DNA from: Nocardioides soli
Lineage (GTDB): Bacteria; Actinomycetota; Actinomycetes; Propionibacteriales; Nocardioidaceae
DNA length: 64,000 nt
Assembly (NCBI RefSeq): GCF_014191495.1
Contig: NZ_JACHWR010000002.1
Location: 930,001-994,000 of the forward strand
Direction of reading: 5' to 3'
Of the stretch, positions 16,789 through 25,800 are shown one piece after another (position 1 is the stretch's first letter; each line of letters opens with the position of its first letter). The notes under the pieces are model-generated. The model saw only the letters and a list, made by a program, of their open reading frames with translations, made no database searches and was not told the origin of the DNA. The position numbers were made by a program, and so were the translations under genes.

Positions 16789-17282
16789 CGCAGACCGACA
16801 TCCGCACCGTGACCCGCAGCGAGGTCGAGGACTTCCTCTACGCCGAGGCCGAGATCCTGGACTCCTGGAACTACGACGGCTGGCTCGCGCTCTTCGAGGA
16901 GGGTGCCCGCTACGAGATCCCGACCACCGACTACCGCGGCTGGTCGCTGCACACGGGCGGCTCGTTCGTCGACGACGACTACGACCTGATCCAGGCCCGG
17001 GTCAAGCGGCTGAAGTCCCGCAAGGCTCACGCCGAGAACCCGCACTCGCGCACCCACCGGATGATCTCCAACGTGCGCCTCGCCCCGGGTGAGGACGACA
17101 CGCTGGTGGTGAAGGCGAACTTCATCGTCTCCCGAGCCCGTGACGGCCACTTCGACTCCTACATGGGTCGCTACGAGCACGTCCTGGTGTCCGGTTCGGA
17201 CGGCTTGAAGTTCCGGCTGCGCCGCACCCTGCTGGTGCACGAGGCGCTGCAGCTCGGCGCCCGGCTCTCCTTCATCCTCTAG
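16785..17282 (+). CDS. Ring-hydroxylating dioxygenase, beta subunit
   Basis: 165 residues of the SnoaL-like / NTF2 fold typical of dioxygenase small subunits: EVEDFLYAEAEILDSW, GWLALFEEGARYEIP, HRMISNVR and LRRTLLVHEA. Beta subunits are structural partners in the alpha3-beta3 hexamer. The ATG overlaps the alpha stop (ATGA), so the two are made in equal amounts. A 21-base gap with a GGAGG ribosome site precedes the next gene. Confidence 0.93.
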   Translation: MTQTDIRTVTRSEVEDFLYAEAEILDSWNYDGWLALFEEGARYEIPTTDYRGWSLHTGGSFVDDDYDLIQARVKRLKSRKAHAENPHSRTHRMISNVRLAPGEDDTLVVKANFIVSRARDGHFDSYMGRYEHVLVSGSDGLKFRLRRTLLVHEALQLGARLSFIL

Positions 17283-17303
17283 CTCATCCACTAAGGAGGC
17301 TCG

Positions 17304-18512
17304 ATGATCCGACACACGTTGCTCTTCCGCTTCGGCGAGGAGGTCACCGAGTTCAAGCGCGAGGAGATCCTGGCCGAGCTCGCGACGTTCCCCGACACGT
17401 ATCCGCAGATGCAGAACTGGTCCATGGGCACGAACCTGTCCAGCCGCGACCAGAGGTTCTCGCACGGGATGGCGGTCGACTTCGACGACGAGCAGGACCT
17501 GCTCGCCTACCTCAACAGTGACTCGCACGAGGCCTTCGTGCGGGACAAGTGGCGCCCGGTGATCGCCGACCAGGCCATCGTCGCCTACGAATACGACCGG
17601 CCCGGTGCCGGCGACGGAAGGGAGGGACGTGTGAACCAGCGTCCGCGCGGGCCGTTCGGCATGGAGTACGCCCGCATCGAGGTGCCCGACATGCAGGCCA
17701 CGATCGACTTCCTGCAGTACCACGTGGGCCTCCAGCTGGAGCAGCAGACCGACGAGTACGCCTACCTGCGTGCCGACATCGAGCACCACGCCATCGAGCT
17801 GATCAGCGCGCCCGAGCGCGAGGACGGCTGGACCACGGCGATCGGGTTCAGCGTCGAGAGCGAGCAGGTCCTGGAGGAGATCCGGCAGCGCGTGGTCGCC
17901 GCCGGGCTCGAGGTGCTGCCCCTGCAGGAGCGCCAGCAGGCGCTGTGCGACAACGGCTTCGCCGTCAAGGACCCCGAGGGCCTCATCGTGGAGCTCTTCA
18001 CCGAGTTCCAGGAGTACGCCGAGCCGCCACACATCGAGATCCGTCCGCTGGACCTGGTGCACCCCTTCCTCGCGACCACCAAGTACGAGGAGATGCTCGA
18101 GTTCTACATGGACGTGCTGGGCTTCCTGGCCTCCGACCACATCGTCGGGTCCGCGACGTTCCTGCGCTGCGAGGACCGCTACCACCACAGCCTCGCGATC
18201 CAGAAGAACGACGAGCACTACGTCGCGCACCTCTGCTTCGCGATGAAGAGCCTCGACCACGTCATGCGGATGCGTGCCCGCGCTCTCTACAAGGGTGCGC
18301 CGATCGCCTCCGACATCGTCAACCACTCGGCGTCGACGTCGATCGCGTTCTACCTGCACGACACCAAGTTCGGTCCGCGCTTCGAGCTCTGCGACAGCCA
18401 CCGGGTGTTCACGCCCGAGGAGCACGAGACGCACCGCGCCCGGAAGATGCCCGCCGACCCGCGCAACATCGACGTGTGGCGACCGGCGTCCGACGACTGG
18501 GGTCGTTTCTGA
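17304..18512 (+). CDS. Dabb domain fused to type I extradiol dioxygenase (VOC superfamily)
   Basis: 402 residues. Residues 1-100 are a stress-responsive alpha/beta barrel (Dabb) domain (MIRHTLLFRFGEEV, then LAELATFPDTY). Residues about 115-402 are a two-module vicinal-oxygen-chelate dioxygenase; the Fe(II) ligands of the second module appear as H253 (LVHPF), H295 (HHSLAI) and E361 (FELCD), with NHSASTSIAFYLHD as the His/Tyr active-site stretch. It should cleave a catechol next to the hydroxyls. A strong GGAAGGGAGG (17616-17625) precedes an in-frame GTG at 17631, which would give a free 293-residue dioxygenase of normal family length, so two products may be made. Confidence 0.88.
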   Translation: MIRHTLLFRFGEEVTEFKREEILAELATFPDTYPQMQNWSMGTNLSSRDQRFSHGMAVDFDDEQDLLAYLNSDSHEAFVRDKWRPVIADQAIVAYEYDRPGAGDGREGRVNQRPRGPFGMEYARIEVPDMQATIDFLQYHVGLQLEQQTDEYAYLRADIEHHAIELISAPEREDGWTTAIGFSVESEQVLEEIRQRVVAAGLEVLPLQERQQALCDNGFAVKDPEGLIVELFTEFQEYAEPPHIEIRPLDLVHPFLATTKYEEMLEFYMDVLGFLASDHIVGSATFLRCEDRYHHSLAIQKNDEHYVAHLCFAMKSLDHVMRMRARALYKGAPIASDIVNHSASTSIAFYLHDTKFGPRFELCDSHRVFTPEEHETHRARKMPADPRNIDVWRPASDDWGRF

Positions 18513-18538
18513 CCGAGGACCTGGTCGAGCTCCTGGGC

Positions 18539-19675
18539 GTGCTCGACCAGACGCCGGCACCCCGCGGCCGCGAGTCCCTCGCGGCCGCGGCGCTGGCCAC
18601 CTGGTGCGCCCGGCGCTGGCCGGCGATCGAGTGGACGGTTCAGCCCTACGGCGCCGAGGGCGCCAACCTGGTGGCCACCTGCGGTCCGGGGCCCTTGCTC
18701 TACTCGCACCTGGACACCTCCCTGGACGGGGACGGCCGGAGTGCGCCCGAGGTGACCGGTCGCACCGACCCGCCGGCCCCGCTGCGGATCGCCGACGGGG
18801 TCGCGGAGGGCTTCTGCCTGGGCGTGGCCCGGGCGCCGGTGGCGGCCGCGGTGGCGGCCTTCGCCCGTGCCGGGCGGGGCACCCTGCTGATCGCCGGCAG
18901 CGGCACCCATCGGCGCGGTGGGCACGGCGAGGGGGTTCGGGCCTTCCTGGACACGGCACCACCGATCGAGTCCGCGATCGTCGCCAAGGGCGGACCGCCG
19001 GGGCTGATCACCGCGGAGCCCGGCGCCGCGTTCCTGCGGGTCCGGGTCACCGGCCGTCCGGGGGTCTCGATGCTGCCGGAGACGGCGCTGCCGGCCGGCG
19101 GGATCGTGCGCCATGCCGGCCTGGTGCTGGATGCCGTCGAGACCTGGCGGGAGCGGTACCTGGCCAGCCGGGCGCCGTTCGGCCGGGTCGGCGCCCAGGC
19201 CGGGATCGGTGCGATCCGGGCCGGGTGGACCGAGAAGCCGGACCTGCTGCCGGCCGAGCTGTTGCTCGACCTGTACGTCATCACGGTGCCCGGCGAACGC
19301 GGCTCGCGTCTGGCCACCGAGCTGACCGCCACCCTGCACGCGGTGCTGGCGGGCGGCCCGCTCGAGGGCTGCTCGGCGCACGTCGAGGTGGAGTGGCTGC
19401 ACGATGCCCAGGCCACCGACGAGCGGGCACCGATCGTGACGGCGGCCGAGCACGCCTGGGAGCACGTCTTCGACACCCCGCCGGTGGACATCGTCGGCTG
19501 GACCGGCACCACCGACGGCGTGGTCCTGCGCGAGCACGGCATCGACACCGTCCGGGTCGGACCGCAGAGCGTACGATCGAGCTCCGATCCGCGCCGGGAC
19601 GTCGTCGAGCTCGCCGTCCTCGAGCGCTATCAACGGCTCTACGAGGCGCTCCTGGGCGGTGCGCACGCCCCGTGA
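18539..19675 (+). CDS. M20-family peptidase-like protein with altered active site
   Basis: Fold and layout follow M20 metallopeptidases: HLDTS (first metal ligands) near residue 55, a dimerisation domain with AEPGAAFLRVRVTGRPG, and GTTDGVVLREHGI near the end. The usual catalytic stretch with two adjacent glutamates is replaced by GSGTHRRGGHGEG, so the general base and a metal ligand seem missing. The GTG at 18539 gives 378 residues. A CTG at 18509, overlapping the previous stop as CTGA, would give a more typical N-terminus and may be the true start. Hydrolysis of an amide bond is the family role, but activity here is doubtful. Confidence 0.72.
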   Translation: MLDQTPAPRGRESLAAAALATWCARRWPAIEWTVQPYGAEGANLVATCGPGPLLYSHLDTSLDGDGRSAPEVTGRTDPPAPLRIADGVAEGFCLGVARAPVAAAVAAFARAGRGTLLIAGSGTHRRGGHGEGVRAFLDTAPPIESAIVAKGGPPGLITAEPGAAFLRVRVTGRPGVSMLPETALPAGGIVRHAGLVLDAVETWRERYLASRAPFGRVGAQAGIGAIRAGWTEKPDLLPAELLLDLYVITVPGERGSRLATELTATLHAVLAGGPLEGCSAHVEVEWLHDAQATDERAPIVTAAEHAWEHVFDTPPVDIVGWTGTTDGVVLREHGIDTVRVGPQSVRSSSDPRRDVVELAVLERYQRLYEALLGGAHAP

Positions 19676-19708
19676 TCGGAGCCGCCGCGTCGGGGTCACA
19701 TGTATCGC

Positions 19709-19762
19709 ATTACAAGATGTCATCACGCATGCTTGACATGGCGTGGCGGCCATCACTAGGCT
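19709..19762 (+). promoter_or_regulatory. Promoter with operator-like palindrome before the hydantoinase gene
   Basis: TTGACA (19733-19738) and TAGGCT (19757-19762), 18 bases apart, make a good promoter. Immediately upstream, ATTACAAGATG-T-CATCACGCAT (from 19709) is an imperfect palindrome whose left arm ATTACAAGAT is identical to 15281-15290. The predicted start lies near 19769, giving a leader of about 145 bases before the ATG at 19914. Confidence 0.65.
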
Positions 19763-19779
19763 CGGGGACGACGGCATCG

Positions 19780-19899
19780 TCCTCCGGCCGGAGGATCGAT
19801 TGAAGCCCTGACGCGTGGCGCGCCGGGTGTGCGGCCGACAGCCACCCGAGACTCTTCTGCCACTGCGTCTTCGAGGCGAGGTTTCGCTCCGCGGAGCGA
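19780..19899 (+). promoter_or_regulatory. Structured 5' leader of the hydantoinase operon
   Basis: Two perfect palindromes lie in the predicted leader: TCCTCCGGCCGGAGGA (19780-19795) and TCGCTCCGCGGAGCGA (19884-19899). The second ends five bases before the GGAGGT ribosome site at 19905-19910, close enough to affect initiation. The first carries a GGAGGA that could mimic a ribosome site. No known riboswitch class is recognised; they may equally be DNA-binding sites. Confidence 0.4.
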
Positions 19900-19913
19900 G
19901 AACTGGAGGTCAG

Positions 19914-21314
19914 ATGCGCGTGGACACCATCGTCGCCAACGGGCGGATCGTCAGCCCGAGCGGTGTGTTCGACGCCGCGGTCGCCGTCAAGGACGGCCGC
20001 ATCGTCGCCATCGCCGACGAGAGCGTGCTCCCGGAGGCCGACGAGCGGATCGACTGCGAGGGCAGGTACGTGCTGCCCGGCATCGTCGACCCGCACGTGC
20101 ACCTGGGCGGCGGACGCCCGCTCTCGGAGATCTTCGCCTCCGAGACGGCGTGCGCGGCTGTCGGCGGCGTGACCACCGTGCTGCAGTACCGCCGGTCCCC
20201 GTCGACGTTCCTCGACACCTTCCCGGCGGAGCTCGAGACCGCGAAGACCCGGATGCTCGTGGACACCCAGTTCCACTTCATCATCTCCACGATGGAGCAG
20301 GTGGAGGAGATCCCGCGGTACGCCGAGGAGTTCGGCGTCACGAGCTTCAAGTTCTACATGGGCGGCTACGAGCCGGGGAACCCGATCGGCCTGGTCTCGG
20401 TCAACGATGCCGTGCTCTACGCCGCGATGGAGAAGATCCGCGAGCTCGGCCCCTACGGCTGGTGCATGGTCCACTGCGAGGACGACTCGCTGGTCTGCCA
20501 CCTCACCGCGAAGGTGAAGGAGAGCGGCGGCGACGACCTCGCGGCGTACACCGCGTCGCGGCCCGACTTCGTCGAGGAGCAGGACCTGCTCCGCGCCATC
20601 TGGCTGGCCGACCTGCAGGAGTGCCCGCTCTACGTGCCGCACACGACCGTCGGCATGGCCGTCGACGCCGCCGCCGAGTCGCGGCGCAAGGGCCGCGTCG
20701 TCGTGCTCGAGACCTGCCCCCACTACCTGGCGCTCACCGCCGACGACCCGCGCCTCTCGGCCGCGGGCTCCGGGATCGGCAAGGTGGCGCCGGCGCTGCG
20801 CAACGAGGAGCACCAGGCCGAGCTCTGGCGCGGCCTGCGCGAGGGCTGGATCTCGACCATCGGCTCCGACCACGTGCCGATCCCCAAGTCCGGCAAGGGC
20901 ATCTGGGAGGAGGCGCCCGGCTTCGCCGGCCTCGCCACGATGCTGCCCGTCGTCCTCACCGAGGGCGTGCACCAGGGCCGGATCGCGATCGAGAAGGTCG
21001 CCGAGACGATGGCCTACAACCCGGCCCGCCTCTTCGGCCTCTACCCGCGCAAGGGTGCGATCCAGGTCGGCGCCGACGCCGACCTCGTGGTGGTCGACAT
21101 GGAGACCGAGAAGGTCGTCGGCCCGGACGTCACCCAGAGCGAGTTCGTCAGCGCCTTCGAGGGCGTCGGCCTACGGGGGTGGCCGACGCTGACCATGCGA
21201 CGTGGAGACGTCATCTACCGCGACGGCAAGGTGCTCGCCGAGCCGGGCAGCGGCCAGGTCGTCGAGAAGCCCGAACCGGAGAAGGACAAGGAGAGGAACT
21301 GGCATGCCGCTTAG
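19914..21314 (+). CDS. Dihydropyrimidinase/hydantoinase-like amidohydrolase
   Basis: 466 residues. It carries the full binuclear metal set of D-hydantoinases and dihydropyrimidinases: H61-V-H63, carboxylated K146 (SFKFYMGG), H187 (VHCED), H243 (VPHTT) and D319 (GSDHVP). It should hydrolyse a cyclic imide or ureide C-N bond. The ATG at 19914 follows GGAGGT; the open frame extends further upstream without such a site. It overlaps the following isochorismatase-fold gene by 11 bases. The second hydantoinase at 56968 is a different paralogue. Confidence 0.9.
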   Translation: MRVDTIVANGRIVSPSGVFDAAVAVKDGRIVAIADESVLPEADERIDCEGRYVLPGIVDPHVHLGGGRPLSEIFASETACAAVGGVTTVLQYRRSPSTFLDTFPAELETAKTRMLVDTQFHFIISTMEQVEEIPRYAEEFGVTSFKFYMGGYEPGNPIGLVSVNDAVLYAAMEKIRELGPYGWCMVHCEDDSLVCHLTAKVKESGGDDLAAYTASRPDFVEEQDLLRAIWLADLQECPLYVPHTTVGMAVDAAAESRRKGRVVVLETCPHYLALTADDPRLSAAGSGIGKVAPALRNEEHQAELWRGLREGWISTIGSDHVPIPKSGKGIWEEAPGFAGLATMLPVVLTEGVHQGRIAIEKVAETMAYNPARLFGLYPRKGAIQVGADADLVVVDMETEKVVGPDVTQSEFVSAFEGVGLRGWPTLTMRRGDVIYRDGKVLAEPGSGQVVEKPEPEKDKERNWHAA

Positions 21315-21939
21315 CGTGAAGCTCGACCCCCGAGACGTGGGCCTGCTCGTGGTCGACATGCAGAACGGCTTCTGCCACCCCGAGGGGTCGCGAGGCCAGG
21401 CCTTCGGCGCGGACGCGGTGAAGAACCCGCAGGGGATCATCCCGAACGTCGTCAGCACCATCGACCTCGCGCACCGCCTCGACATCCCGGTGTGGTTCAC
21501 CCAGCAGGTGCACTACGACGACGACGTGCTGCGCAGCCGGCGCCGGATCCCCTCCCACCTGGAGCGTCGCGGCGTCAAGCTCGAGCTCTGCCGGCGGGGC
21601 ACCTGGGACGCCGAGCTGCTCGACGAGATGAAGGCGGTCCGGGAGGACCGCGACGAGGTCGTGGTCAAGCACCGGTCCAGCGCCTTCTTCCAGACCACGC
21701 TCGAGGTCGAGCTGCGGATGCGCGACGTGCAGGTGCTGGTCGTGACCGGCACGACGACGAGCTTCTGCGTGGACTCCACCATCCGCGACGCCTACGCACG
21801 CGACTTCGATGTCGTCGTACCTGCCGAGTGCGTAGCCGACTCCGACGACGCAGCGCATGCCGCGACCCTGGCGAGCATCGAGCGCTTCCACGGAGTAGTC
21901 ACCGATCTGACTGGGTTGACCGCAGCGCTCGATGGCTGA
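21304..21939 (+). CDS. Isochorismatase-fold cysteine hydrolase (amidase type)
   Basis: 211 residues. The D-K-C triad of isochorismatase-like amidohydrolases is visible: Asp in LLVVDMQNGF near residue 19, Lys in EVVVKHRSSAFF near residue 119 and Cys in TTTSFCVDSTIRDA near residue 156, with the cis-peptide VVTGTTT before it. Relatives hydrolyse N-carbamoylsarcosine, ureidoacrylate, nicotinamide or maleamate. Following a hydantoinase in an overlapping gene pair, a carbamoyl or amide product of ring opening is the natural substrate; this is inference. Confidence 0.88.
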   Translation: MPLSVKLDPRDVGLLVVDMQNGFCHPEGSRGQAFGADAVKNPQGIIPNVVSTIDLAHRLDIPVWFTQQVHYDDDVLRSRRRIPSHLERRGVKLELCRRGTWDAELLDEMKAVREDRDEVVVKHRSSAFFQTTLEVELRMRDVQVLVVTGTTTSFCVDSTIRDAYARDFDVVVPAECVADSDDAAHAATLASIERFHGVVTDLTGLTAALDG

Positions 21940-22396
21940 GTCGGGTGGCACGCTCCGGGTCGACGGCGCCGTCGTCCCCGCCGGCCCGCCCGGAGCGACG
22001 CTGCTCGACGCACTCCGGGCGACCGGGAACACCGCACCCAAGGGCGCCTGCCGGCGGGGCGAGTGCGGCGCCTGCACCGTCCTGGTCGGCGACCGGGCGG
22101 TGATGTCCTGCACGATGCTGGCCGCGCTGGTGACCGACGAGGTCACCACCGCGGCCGGTCTCGGTGAGGCAGGCGCGGACCTGTGCGCGGCGTTCGCCGA
22201 CCACGCGGCCTTCCAGTGCGGCTTCTGCACGCCGGGCCAGGTCGTGCGCGCCGAGGCGGTGCTGCGCGAGCGGGTCGACCGCAGCCGCGACGAGATCGTC
22301 CGCGAGATGTCCGGCAACGTCTGCCGGTGCACGGGCTACCGGCAGATCGTCGACGCCGTGTGCGCGGTCGCATCGAGCCGCCGGGAGCTCCGATGA
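21932..22396 (+). CDS. Molybdenum hydroxylase 2Fe-2S subunit (xanthine dehydrogenase / CoxS-like)
   Basis: 154 residues with two 2Fe-2S clusters: CRRGECGACTV with a following MSCTM in the plant-ferredoxin-like half, and CGFCTPG with CRCTGY in the helical half. It carries electrons from the molybdenum centre to FAD. It overlaps the amidase gene by 8 bases. Unusually, a 412-base gap with a tandem repeat separates it from its large-subunit gene at 22809. Confidence 0.93.
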   Translation: MAESGGTLRVDGAVVPAGPPGATLLDALRATGNTAPKGACRRGECGACTVLVGDRAVMSCTMLAALVTDEVTTAAGLGEAGADLCAAFADHAAFQCGFCTPGQVVRAEAVLRERVDRSRDEIVREMSGNVCRCTGYRQIVDAVCAVASSRRELR

Positions 22397-22440
22397 GAAG
22401 CCCGATGTCACGCCGCCCGGTCAGGGGCCGTACCGCCCCG

Positions 22441-22795
22441 GTCGGCGGTGCGTCAGCAACCGTTTCGGGGCTCGGGTTGGTTGCTGGCTCACCGCGGCCT
22501 GGCGCTGCGTCGGTCGGCGGTGTGTGGGCAACCGTTTCGGGGCTCGGGTTGGTTGCTGGCTCACCGCGGCCTGGCGCTGCGTCGGTCGGCGGTGTGTGGG
22601 CAACCGTTTCGGGGGACGGGTTGGTTGCTGGCTCACCGCGGCCTGGCGCTGCGTCGGTCGGCGGTGTGTGGGCAACCGTTTCGGGGGACGGGTCGGTTGC
22701 TGGCTCACCGCGGCCGGGCGCTGCGTCCGGTCGGCGGTGTGTGGGCAACCGTTTCGGCGCACTGGATGGTTGCTGGCTCACCGCCGCGCGTGCCG
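22441..22795. repeat. Tandem array of five 72-base units between molybdenum hydroxylase genes
   Basis: Units start at 22441, 22513, 22585, 22657 and 22730, with periods of 72, 72, 72 and 73 bases. The middle units are nearly identical and the last is most diverged. Each unit holds GTCGGCGGTGTGTGGGCAACC, or close to it, and GGTTGCTGGCTCACCGC, which pair with 13 of 17 matches, so each unit or junction can fold into a hairpin. No ribosome site or credible protein is seen: the frames are open only because 72 is a multiple of three. The rest of the 22397-22808 gap holds nothing else I can support. Confidence 0.85.
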
Positions 22796-22808
22796 CGGAG
22801 GCCCGGCC

Positions 22809-25800
22809 ATGAGCGCCATCGGCCGGTCCGTCCGGCCGCTGGACTGGCAGGAGAAGACCACCGGCACGGCGAGGTACGCCGCCGACCAGCCGCCCGAGGG
22901 GACGCTGGTCGCGCGGGTGCTCCGCTCGCCGCTGCCGCACGCGGACCTGCGCGGGCTCGACGTCTCCGCGGCACTGCGGGTGCCCGGGGTGCACGCCGTG
23001 ATCACCGCCGCGGACTTCCCGGCCGGTCGGCTCTACGAGCACAGCGGCGCGCCGTACTCCGACCGGCCGCCGCTCGCCGTCGACCGGGTGCTGTACGTCG
23101 GCCACGAGATCGCCGCCGTGGCGGCCGAGACCGCGGAGGCCGCCGACGAGGCGGTCCGGCGGATCAAGGTCCGCTACCGCCGCCGCAAGCCGGTGCTGAC
23201 CGTCGCCGACGCGCTCGCCCCCGGCGCCCCGCAGCTGCACCGGCGCGCCGACGGCGGCAACGTCGCCGTCGCCACCGCCGAGCACTGGGGCGACGTCGAC
23301 CTCGCGCAGGCCAACGCGCACGTCTCGACGCGCGGCACCTTCCGCTACCCCCGGGTCACCCACGCCTGCATGGAGCCGAACACCACCATCGCGTGGTGGC
23401 ACGACGAGCGCCTGGAGATGTGGACCTCCAGCCAGGCGCCGCACTTCGTCGTCCACGAGCTCGCCGCGTTGTTCGGCCTGGAGCTCGACCAGGTGGTCTG
23501 CCGCGACGTCGCGGTCGGCGGCGGCTTCGGCTCGAAGTCCAAGATCTCCGAGCACGAGGCGCTGGCCGCCGCGCTGTCGATGAAGTGCGGCCGTCCGGTG
23601 CTGATCGAGCTCACCCGTGCCGAGGAGTTCGCGTTCACCAAGCCGCGGCACGCCTTCGAGACGACGCTCGAGGCGCACGCCGACGCCGATGGCCGGCTCT
23701 GCTTCCTCGACGCGGTCATCGACGTCGACAACGGCGCCTACAACCACTACGGCCCCTCGGTGATGCGGGCCGGCATCAAGCAGCTGGGCTCGATGTACCG
23801 CCCCGACGCGGTCCGCTGGGACGCCCGCCTGGTCGACACCAACCTGGTGCCCGGCGGTCAGTTCCGCGGCTACGGCCAGCCGCAGACGGCGATCGCGCTC
23901 GAGACCGCGATGGACGAGCTCGCCGAGAAGTGCGGTCAGGACCCGATCGAGTTCCGGATCCACAACTCCGGCCTGCCCGACACGACGCAGCTCTCCGGCT
24001 CGCAGATCGGCTCCAACCGGCTGCGCGAGTGCCTCGCCCAGGTGCGCGAGCGGATCGACTGGGACGCCAAGCGCAACGGCGGTCGGGTGCGCCCCGGCGC
24101 GGGGCCGCTGCGTGGGGTGGGTGTGTCGTCCGGCATGCACGCCAGCGGCTCCTACGCCTACCCCGGCGGCAACACCAGCGCCGCGGGGATCGAGGTCCGC
24201 ACGACCGGCGAGGTGGTGGTCCGCTTCGGCGGCGCCGACGCCGGCACCGGCCAGCGCACGATCCTCGGGCAGATCGCGGCCGAGGTGCTCGGCGTGCCCA
24301 TGGACCGGGTCAGCGTGATCATGGCCGACTGGGACGAGACCCCGCCCGACATGGGTGCGTGGTCGTCGCGCGGCACCCACATGGGCGGCCACGCCGTACG
24401 CCAGACGGCGGAGGCGGTGGCCGCGCGGCTGTGCGAGCTCGGTGCCGAGAAGCTGGGCACCGCCGAGGTGGAGGTCCGTGACGGCCGGGTCGCCTCGGCG
24501 GCCGACAGCGTCGCGATCGAGGACCTCGTCGACCTCGCCGATGAGTCGGTCGACGGGTCGCTGCGCATCGACACGGAGTACGTCGAGCCGAAGATGCAGC
24601 CCTACTGGACCGGCATCCCGCGGCCGAACATCTCCGCAACCTACGCCTACGCCGCGCACGCGATCGAGGTCGAGGTCGACCCCGGCACCGGCGTGATCCG
24701 GGTGGTCGACTACGCCGCCGTGCACGACATCGGGCGGGCGATCAACCCGGCGCTGGTCGAGGGCCAGATCGTCGGCGGCGCGATCCAGGGCCTCGGCGCG
24801 GCGTTGGGGGAGAAGCTCATCTACGAGGACGGCCGGCTCGTCAACGACGGCTACCTCCACTACCCGCTGCCGCGGGCGACCACGGTGCCGTCGATGGACG
24901 TCACGCTGATCGAGGGGCCCGAGCCGGCCGGTCCGTTCGATGCGAAGAGCGTCGGCGAGATCGCGCTGATCCCGGCCGCGCCGGCACTGCTCAACGCGGT
25001 CTACGACGCGACCGGCATCCGGTTCCGGGAGCTGCCGCTGACCCCCGACGTGGTGCTCGCGGCGCTCCGCGAGCGCGACGGCGTGCGGCCGCGCCGGCAC
25101 CACCTGGCCCGCCGGCCCTCGCGCTGGCAGATCGAGCTGTTCCGCCGGCTGTACCCCTACGGCCTCCACCTCCTGCTGGACCGCCTCGGCACCCGGTTCG
25201 CCCGGCGGCGTACGCCGCGCCCGGTGGAGCAGGTGACCCGGCCCGGGACCGTCGCGGAGGCGGTCGCCGAGCTGGCCGCGCCGGACACCGCCGTCATCGG
25301 CGGCGGCACCGACCTGCTGGTCCAGCGCGACCAGGCACTGACCTTCCCGACCGTGCTGGTCGGCACCGGTGGCATCGCCACGATGCGGAACGTCGACGAG
25401 CAGCCGGACGGCAGCTGGTGGATCGGCGCAGCGGTGACGCTCGCGGAGCTGGCCGCGTGGGCCGAGGGCAGGGTGCCGATGCTCGCGGAGGCGGTGCGCA
25501 CGATCGCATCCGCGCAGATCCGCGAGGTGGCCACCGTCGGTGGGAACCTCGGCCAGGAGAAGCGCTGCTGGTTCTTCCGCAACGGCTTCGACTGCTACAA
25601 GCGCGGTGGGGTCAGCTGCCCCTGCTACGCCGTCCAGGGCGACCACCGGCTGCACCACGCCGCGATCGGCGGCCACCGCTGCCAGGCGGTGACGCCGTCC
25701 GACCTGGCCACCGTCTTCGACGCCCTCGACGCCCGGGTGCGGCTCACGGGACCGAGCGGCTCGCGCGAGATCTCGATCGCGGAGCTGTACGTCGGCCCCG

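Noticed and set aside
16329-18962. Long minus-strand open frame across the dioxygenase genes
   Set aside because: Antisense shadow of the beta subunit and extradiol dioxygenase; Arg/Pro-rich start and no recognisable motif.
22441-22795. Tandem array considered as a CRISPR array
   Set aside because: The whole 72-base unit repeats, with no unique spacers between constant repeats, and there are no cas genes.
22441-22795. Tandem array considered as a repeat protein
   Set aside because: All frames stay open only because the unit is a multiple of three; no ribosome site and no sensible start near it.
22143-25676. Very long open frame on the minus strand (over 1100 codons)
   Set aside because: It lies opposite the molybdenum hydroxylase genes; its translation is a low-complexity Arg/Gly/Ala/His-rich product with no motif, a usual shadow in GC-rich DNA.
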